Program-made: the position numbers and the translations under genes
Assembly: GCA_035326425.1 (NCBI GenBank)
Contig: DAOLFG010000011.1
Location: forward strand, 40,039 to 104,038
DNA length: 64,000 nucleotides
Reading direction: 5' to 3'
Source of the DNA: CALKJU01 sp035326425
GTDB lineage: Bacteria; Pseudomonadota; Alphaproteobacteria; Geminicoccales; Geminicoccaceae
Notes under the pieces: generated by a model
What the model saw: only the letters and a program-made list of their open reading frames with translations
Databases searched by the model: none
Told to the model about the DNA's origin: nothing
Shown here: piece by piece, positions 61,001 to 64,000 of the stretch
How positions within the stretch are numbered: the stretch's first letter is position 1
Layout: every line of letters starts with the position of its first letter

Positions 61001-61654
61001 GGAGTAGCTCAGGAAATAGCGCTGGGCGTCGGCGGCGGTGCGGGCGGCCTCGCCCAGCATGTCGTAGGAGTAGGTATAGCCTCGCTCCTCCATCCCCTTG
61101 GCGCGCTCGAGCGCCTCGCCGATGTCGCGGCCGAGCACGAACTGGTGCCCGAGCACGCGCATCGCCTGGGCGATGGCCGAGCGCACCACCGGCTCGCCGG
61201 CGCGGCCGATCAAGCGCTTGGTGGTGCGGGTGACGTCCCAGCCGGCGGTCTCCTTCTCGCCGAGCACCTTGCCGGTCAGCATCAGCGCCCAGGTCGAGGC
61301 GTTGACCAGCGGCGAGCTGCTCAGCCCCAGATGCCTGCCCCAATCGGCGGCAGCGACCTTGTCCTTGATGAGCGCGTCGATGGTGGGCGTGTCGGGCACG
61401 CGCAGCAGCGCCTCGGCCAGGCACATCAGCGCCACGCCTTCCTCGGTCGACAGGCCGTACTCGGCGAGGAAGGTCTCCATCAGACCCGGCCGGCCGCGCG
61501 TGCGCAGCTCCTCGACCAGGGCCGCGGCATCGGTGGCGATCCTGGCCCGGTGCTCGGGCGACAGCCCCAGCCCGGCGCGCAGGCGGGCCACGACGGTGGC
61601 CTCGTCCTCCAGCCAAGCACCGCGGATCTGCCGGCGAATCCCGTTCAACGGCAT
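58010..61654 (-). CDS. putA: Bifunctional proline dehydrogenase / delta-1-pyrroline-5-carboxylate dehydrogenase
   Basis: A 1214-residue enzyme oxidising proline to glutamate. Residues about 80-450 are the FAD barrel (GYTYSYDMLGEAARTA, VRLVKGAYWDSEIKLAQ, QFATHNAHTV). Residues about 510-980 are the aldehyde dehydrogenase, with SPWNFPLAIFTGQV, the Glu of IAETGGINAM and catalytic Cys in SAGQRCSALRLL. A C-terminal domain of about 200 residues follows, as in long trifunctional-length PutAs, but no N-terminal ribbon-helix-helix is present, so it should not bind DNA. ATG 61654 has TGAGG upstream. Confidence 0.95.
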   Translation of the reverse strand: MPLNGIRRQIRGAWLEDEATVVARLRAGLGLSPEHRARIATDAAALVEELRTRGRPGLMETFLAEYGLSTEEGVALMCLAEALLRVPDTPTIDALIKDKVAAADWGRHLGLSSSPLVNASTWALMLTGKVLGEKETAGWDVTRTTKRLIGRAGEPVVRSAIAQAMRVLGHQFVLGRDIGEALERAKGMEERGYTYSYDMLGEAARTAADAQRYFLSYSKAIAAIAERCDGHDVRTNPGISVKLSALHPRYEPAKRARVLDELVPRVAALALHAKNAGMGFNIDAEEAERLDLSLDVIEAVLRNPDLRGWDGFGVVVQAYGRRAAFVLDWLHALAGELRRRLMVRLVKGAYWDSEIKLAQVQGLPGYPVFTRKVTTDLSYMACADKLLGMTDRIYPQFATHNAHTVTAVLAMAGKDGDFELQRLHGMGEMLHERVRQKHGNRCRIYAPVGVHEDLLAYLVRRLLENGANSSFVHQILDEDIPVEHVARDPAAAVAALDGIANPRIPLPPDLYGPGRRNARGWSLADPPTLAGLESAMAEFRHAAWSAGRGDGAVAGITNPADRSDFVGEAVEAEPSQIEQALASAAAAFPRWGETPVADRARCLDRLADLYEHHAPELFALCSREAGKTLADAVAEIREAVDFCRYYAARARAGLASRRGRGVLVCISPWNFPLAIFTGQVVASLVAGNAVIAKPAEQTPLIAARAVRLMHEAGLPADVLHLLPGDGARVGGTLVCDPRVAGVVFTGSTETARLIERAIAEHLAPDAPFIAETGGINAMIVDSTALPEQAVRDILASAFQSAGQRCSALRLLCLQEDVAPAILRMLQGAMRELSIGDPWDPAIDIGPVIDEEAKAAIITHCEALDARGRLIARLAPGPEHDNGCFVPPAIYRLDSIDELDREIFGPVLHVATFKASQLGKLVERLNGKGYGLTLGIHSRVDGRVKQITDRARIGNIYVNRNQIGAVVGVQPFGGEGLSGTGPKAGGPHFLHRLTVPAAADAPPTGAAVEGVRASVDLAARASALRALQDAWDRRRDRLRLLAKAAASCPSPARRIAEQVLVEAAPWCGDALTLPGPSGESNRLSLHGRGLWLCLGLDAESVLRQAITALATGNMVLAVRTEAIDALLSGLPCGDSFTWNGELDDVLSLPDLAGVALSADLRTLGNARRLLAARDGPLVQLVAGHPDPARFVTERTLSIDITAAGGNVGLLAADEP

Positions 61655-61665
61655 GGCGGCGGACC

Positions 61666-62343
61666 TCAATCGGCGCGGACGCCAACCTCGTCCAGATGGC
61701 TCAGCAGCATGGCCGGATCGTCATAGACCCGATAGGCACCGGCCCGCGTCAGCTCGTCGTCGCCATAGCCGCCGGAGAGCAGGCCGATGCCGAGCAGCTT
61801 GGCACGGCGCGCCGCCAGGAGATCCCAGACGCTGTCGCCGACGACGATGGCATTGCCGCCGTCCTCGCCCAGCTTGTCGACCGCCGCCAGGAACAGGTCC
61901 GGGTCCGGCTTGGCGTGGGCCACCATGTCGCGGGTGATGATCGGGACATCCTTCGGGATCGGCAACATGTCGAGGATCGGGCCGGCGGTCTCCATCCGCC
62001 CGCTGGTGGCGATGGCCCAGGGCCAGCCGATGGCGGTGAGATGTGACAGCAGCTCGCGGGCGCCGGGCAGCGGCCGGACCTGATGGGCGATCTTCCGATA
62101 GGCTGCGGCATGGCGCTGCCGCATCCGCTCGATCAACTCGGGGTCGTAGTCGCGGCCGGTCTCGCGCAGGAAGGCGCGGGTGAACAGGCCGCCGCTCATG
62201 CCGATGCGGCGGTGGATGCGCCAGATCGACAGCTCGATCCCCGACTCCTGCAGCGCCTCGTGCCAGGCGACGACATGCTGGTAGACGCTGTCGACCAGCG
62301 TGCCGTCGAGATCGAAGACGAGGGCCGAGCGGGATTGGCGCAT
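61666..62343 (-). CDS. HAD-superfamily phosphatase (phosphoglycolate-phosphatase-like)
   Basis: A 225-residue hydrolase with all HAD motifs: VFDLDGTLVDS (nucleophile Asp near 10), ATSGRM, the lysine in AHAKPDPDLFLAAVD, and VVGDSVWDLLAA. The cap domain lies at residues 15-85. ATG 62343 has GGAGCC; frames extend further upstream without similarity. It precedes putA by 11 bases. The substrate is unknown. Confidence 0.9.
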   Translation of the reverse strand: MRQSRSALVFDLDGTLVDSVYQHVVAWHEALQESGIELSIWRIHRRIGMSGGLFTRAFLRETGRDYDPELIERMRQRHAAAYRKIAHQVRPLPGARELLSHLTAIGWPWAIATSGRMETAGPILDMLPIPKDVPIITRDMVAHAKPDPDLFLAAVDKLGEDGGNAIVVGDSVWDLLAARRAKLLGIGLLSGGYGDDELTRAGAYRVYDDPAMLLSHLDEVGVRAD

Positions 62344-62489
62344 GGTGGTGGCTCCGGACGACGAGACACCGCCAACATAGACGGTTGGTCGGGTCGCGAT
62401 AGACGTCTCGCCCCGGTCCGCCAAGCCTCGGCCCTCCTTGTAGCCCAGCGGCTGGATGCCCTGCGCGCCGTGTTACTCGAAGCGGTCGC

Positions 62490-63257
62490 TCATAGCGCCG
62501 CCTCGAACAGCCGCCCCCATTTCGGCAGGCGGTCGTCGATGCCGGCGAGGCGCAGCGCATGCCACAGCATGGCGTGGTTGCTGGAGGTGACAGGCTTGCC
62601 AATGCGCGCCTCGATGTCGGCGGCAGACTCGGCGAGGCGCAGCGAGGTGCAGGAGACGAACACAGCATCGACCTCGGGATGGGCGCCGAGGCGGGCGCAG
62701 GCGTCGGCCAGCGAGGCCGGGTCGATGCGGCCGACGATGCCGTCGTCCTCCTCGTTGAACGACCCCATCGCCGGAACGCCGACGCCGCGGACCTCCAGAT
62801 AGCTGCGCAGCGCCTGGTTGATGTCGTCGCGATAGGGGGTGAGCAGGCCGATGCGGTTCGCACCCAGCGCCTGCATCGCGATGCGGGCGGCGGTGATCGG
62901 CGTGGTGGCCTTGGCCTCGGGCTTGGCCTCGCGCAGCAGATCCATCACCCGCTCCTCGCCCAGCACCATGCTGGCCGAGGTGCAGCCATAGGCGACGACG
63001 TCGAAGCGGTGGCCCGGCAGGAGCAGGCCGGCGGCGGGGCCGATCAGGCCCTCCATGGCGCGCAGCGTCTCGGGCGTGATGCGGGAATCGTTGAACAGCC
63101 GGGCATGGTGCAGCGCCACGCCGTCGACCTCGGCCAGCACCTTGCGCCATTCGTGCTCGATGGTGAGATCGGAGGCGAGGACGACGAGCCCGATCCGGGC
63201 GCGCGCGGCGATGCCGGCATCGGTGGTGAACGGCAGATGGCCCAGGCTGACGGTCAC
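62490..63257 (-). CDS. Asp/Glu racemase superfamily, maleate isomerase-like
   Basis: A 255-residue enzyme with two catalytic cysteines, in VVAYGCTSASMV and FVSCTSLRL, the pattern of maleate cis-trans isomerase and arylmalonate decarboxylase. NRIGLLTPYRDDINQAL supports this group. GTG 63257 overlaps the hicB stop (GTGA), an unusual coupling. It might isomerise maleate to fumarate in N-heterocycle breakdown; racemase activity on amino acids is also possible. Confidence 0.82.
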   Translation of the reverse strand: MTVSLGHLPFTTDAGIAARARIGLVVLASDLTIEHEWRKVLAEVDGVALHHARLFNDSRITPETLRAMEGLIGPAAGLLLPGHRFDVVAYGCTSASMVLGEERVMDLLREAKPEAKATTPITAARIAMQALGANRIGLLTPYRDDINQALRSYLEVRGVGVPAMGSFNEEDDGIVGRIDPASLADACARLGAHPEVDAVFVSCTSLRLAESAADIEARIGKPVTSSNHAMLWHALRLAGIDDRLPKWGRLFEAAL

Positions 63258-63568
63258 GCGGCCGTCTCGATCCGCTTGGCGATCCATTGATTCAGGCTGA
63301 CACCTTCCGCCCGCGCCTGCAACGCTGCCCGCCGATGGAGCTCCGGCTCGACCCGCAGAGGTATCTTGCCGCTGTATGGACGATCGGGCTGTTCGCCCCG
63401 CTCCGCACAGAAGCTCAAATAGTCGTCGATGCTGTCGCGAAACGCCTGCTCGACCTCGGCGAACGTGCCGCCCTCGAATGTAATGACATCCCGCAGGCCG
63501 ACGACACACCCGACGAAGGCACCATCATCTGCTTCCACGGTGCCGATATAGCCCTTGTATTCCAGCAT
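63254..63568 (-). CDS. hicB: HicB-family antitoxin
   Basis: A 104-residue antitoxin. Residues 1-70 form the degenerate RNase H-like domain (YIGTVEADDGAFVGCVVGL, TFAEVEQAFRDSIDDYL). Residues 75-100 form a DNA-binding tail with LRVEPELHRRAALQARAEG then SLNQWI, of the ribbon-helix-helix type. It neutralises HicA and probably binds the palindrome at 63842-63866. It starts four bases after the hicA stop and overlaps the isomerase gene. Confidence 0.9.
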   Translation of the reverse strand: MLEYKGYIGTVEADDGAFVGCVVGLRDVITFEGGTFAEVEQAFRDSIDDYLSFCAERGEQPDRPYSGKIPLRVEPELHRRAALQARAEGVSLNQWIAKRIETAA

Positions 63569-63572
63569 GGTC

Positions 63573-63836
63573 TCAATCCCTCTGCGGCCTGATACCTGCG
63601 GCTGTCAGAAAGGCGCGCACCGATCGCACGGCTGCGTGCTTCGTTGTCGGAGTCGGATGAGGCCGATGAAAGACGGCCCGCACGCCCTTCAGCGCCACGC
63701 GCACGCGGCTTCCCACCCCTTCGCCGATCTTGGCATCGACGCTGCGAAAGAGCGCCTCGATGTCGCTCCAGCGCAGATCGGCCGTCACAGGATCCTTGAA
63801 GATGCGCGCCAGCGTCCGCCGATGGTGGGCATTCAT
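63573..63836 (-). CDS. hicA: HicA-family mRNA interferase toxin
   Basis: An 87-residue toxin with LRWSDIEALFRSVDAKIGEG and VRVALKGVRAVFHRPHP, where the His of the RPHP motif is the expected catalytic residue of the dsRBD-like HicA fold. It would cleave mRNA when HicB is lost. First gene of the hicAB-isomerase unit, with a palindromic operator immediately upstream. Confidence 0.88.
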   Translation of the reverse strand: MNAHHRRTLARIFKDPVTADLRWSDIEALFRSVDAKIGEGVGSRVRVALKGVRAVFHRPHPTPTTKHAAVRSVRAFLTAAGIRPQRD

Positions 63837-63841
63837 TGAGT

Positions 63842-63866
63842 GATGATATCAAGATTAGATATCATC
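63842..63866 (-). promoter_or_regulatory. hicAB promoter with perfect palindromic operator
   Basis: GATGATATC (63842-63850), 7 bases, GATATCATC (63858-63866): a perfect 9-bp inverted repeat. On the minus strand TTGTCG, 17 bases, TATCAT can serve as -35 and -10, so the palindrome covers the core promoter. This is the usual site for HicB autorepression. Confidence 0.65.
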
Positions 63867-63884
63867 GACAAGCAGCATCCAGTA

Positions 63885-64000
63885 CTATCGCACCCGCAGC
63901 AGACCGGCATCGTAAGCCGGCTGCCGCCCGGCGACGAGGTCCGCCAGGATCCGGCCGGTGCCGCAGGCCCAGGTCCAGCCCATGTGGCCGTGGCCGCTGT
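63885..64000 (-). CDS. FAD-dependent D-amino-acid dehydrogenase-like protein, C-terminal end (truncated by window)
   Basis: Only the last 38 codons are present. They read SGHGHMGWTWACGTGRILAD then LVAGRQPAYD and end at TAG. GHGHMGWT with the following RILADLVAGR is the C-terminal FAD-contact end of DadA-like D-amino-acid dehydrogenases/oxidases. The gene continues beyond base 64000. It reads towards hicA on the same strand. Confidence 0.78.
   Translation of the reverse strand, partial: SGHGHMGWTWACGTGRILADLVAGRQPAYDAGLLRVR

Noticed and set aside
1..64000. tRNA, rRNA and classical riboswitches
   Set aside because: None could be recognised by eye in intergenic regions on either strand; a covariance-model scan was not possible.

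Overview
The window is about 64 kb of GC-rich DNA (two thirds or more G+C by eye) from an alphaproteobacterium. The diagnostic locus is a complete general stress response (GSR) module at 21.4-26.9 kb: an EcfG-type sigma factor, the anti-sigma factor NepR, the response regulator PhyR and a HisKA_2 sensor kinase. DUF1127, CsbD and DUF883 proteins fit the same class. The many ABC importers suggest a soil or rhizosphere heterotroph. I cannot name the genus. No rRNA, tRNA or CRISPR array is visible.

Layout. 1-1659: end of a GDP-fucose pathway (gmd, fcl). 1.6-7.9 kb: housekeeping and catabolic genes (GST, FAH-family hydratase, class III aminotransferase, gpmA, corA, ArsR regulator, DUF1127, ThuA). 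8.0-9.3 kb: two tandem paralogous secreted proteins of unknown family. 9.4-15.9 kb: one minus-strand operon joining an NMT1/THI5-type ABC importer to an MFS exporter, a cytosine-deaminase-like amidohydrolase and an FAD-linked oxidase. 16.2-21.4 kb: a CDP-sugar cluster (rfbF, epimerase, two zinc-binding methyltransferases) and a glycosyltransferase.

The GSR locus (21.4-26.9 kb) carries four exact GGAAC-N16-CGTT promoters. Three precede csbD, nepR and a DUF1328 gene. The fourth points the other way, into a roughly 63-nt stretch ending in a strong intrinsic terminator. It predicts an EcfG-dependent small RNA, the most interesting unannotated element here.

27-31.6 kb: a lipid kinase, an aldolase, a PhyH-HEAT fusion and a LacI regulator. 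31.7-41.7 kb: a visibly less GC-rich island for D-amino-acid peptides: D-aminopeptidase, five-gene peptide ABC importer, M19 dipeptidase, D-amino-acid transaminase and LysR regulator. It ends against an IS481-like transposase remnant. 41.9-49.5 kb: a second peptide-type ABC importer, an SDR and a TIM-barrel-like protein. The promoter of this importer shares a near-identical promoter/operator block with lacI 16 kb away, as if the island had split one regulon.

49.6-56.5 kb: a sugar-type ABC importer whose two permease genes are separated by an opposite-strand, 1173-residue Calx-beta/RTX secreted protein of mosaic base composition and by a 100-N gap. The gap flanks are an identical 55-bp sequence, which looks like an assembly k-mer overlap. 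56.5-64 kb: a CoA-ligase-like enzyme coupled to putA, a HAD phosphatase, an Asp/Glu-racemase-family isomerase overlapping hicB, hicA with a palindromic operator, and the 3' end of a D-amino-acid dehydrogenase-like gene.
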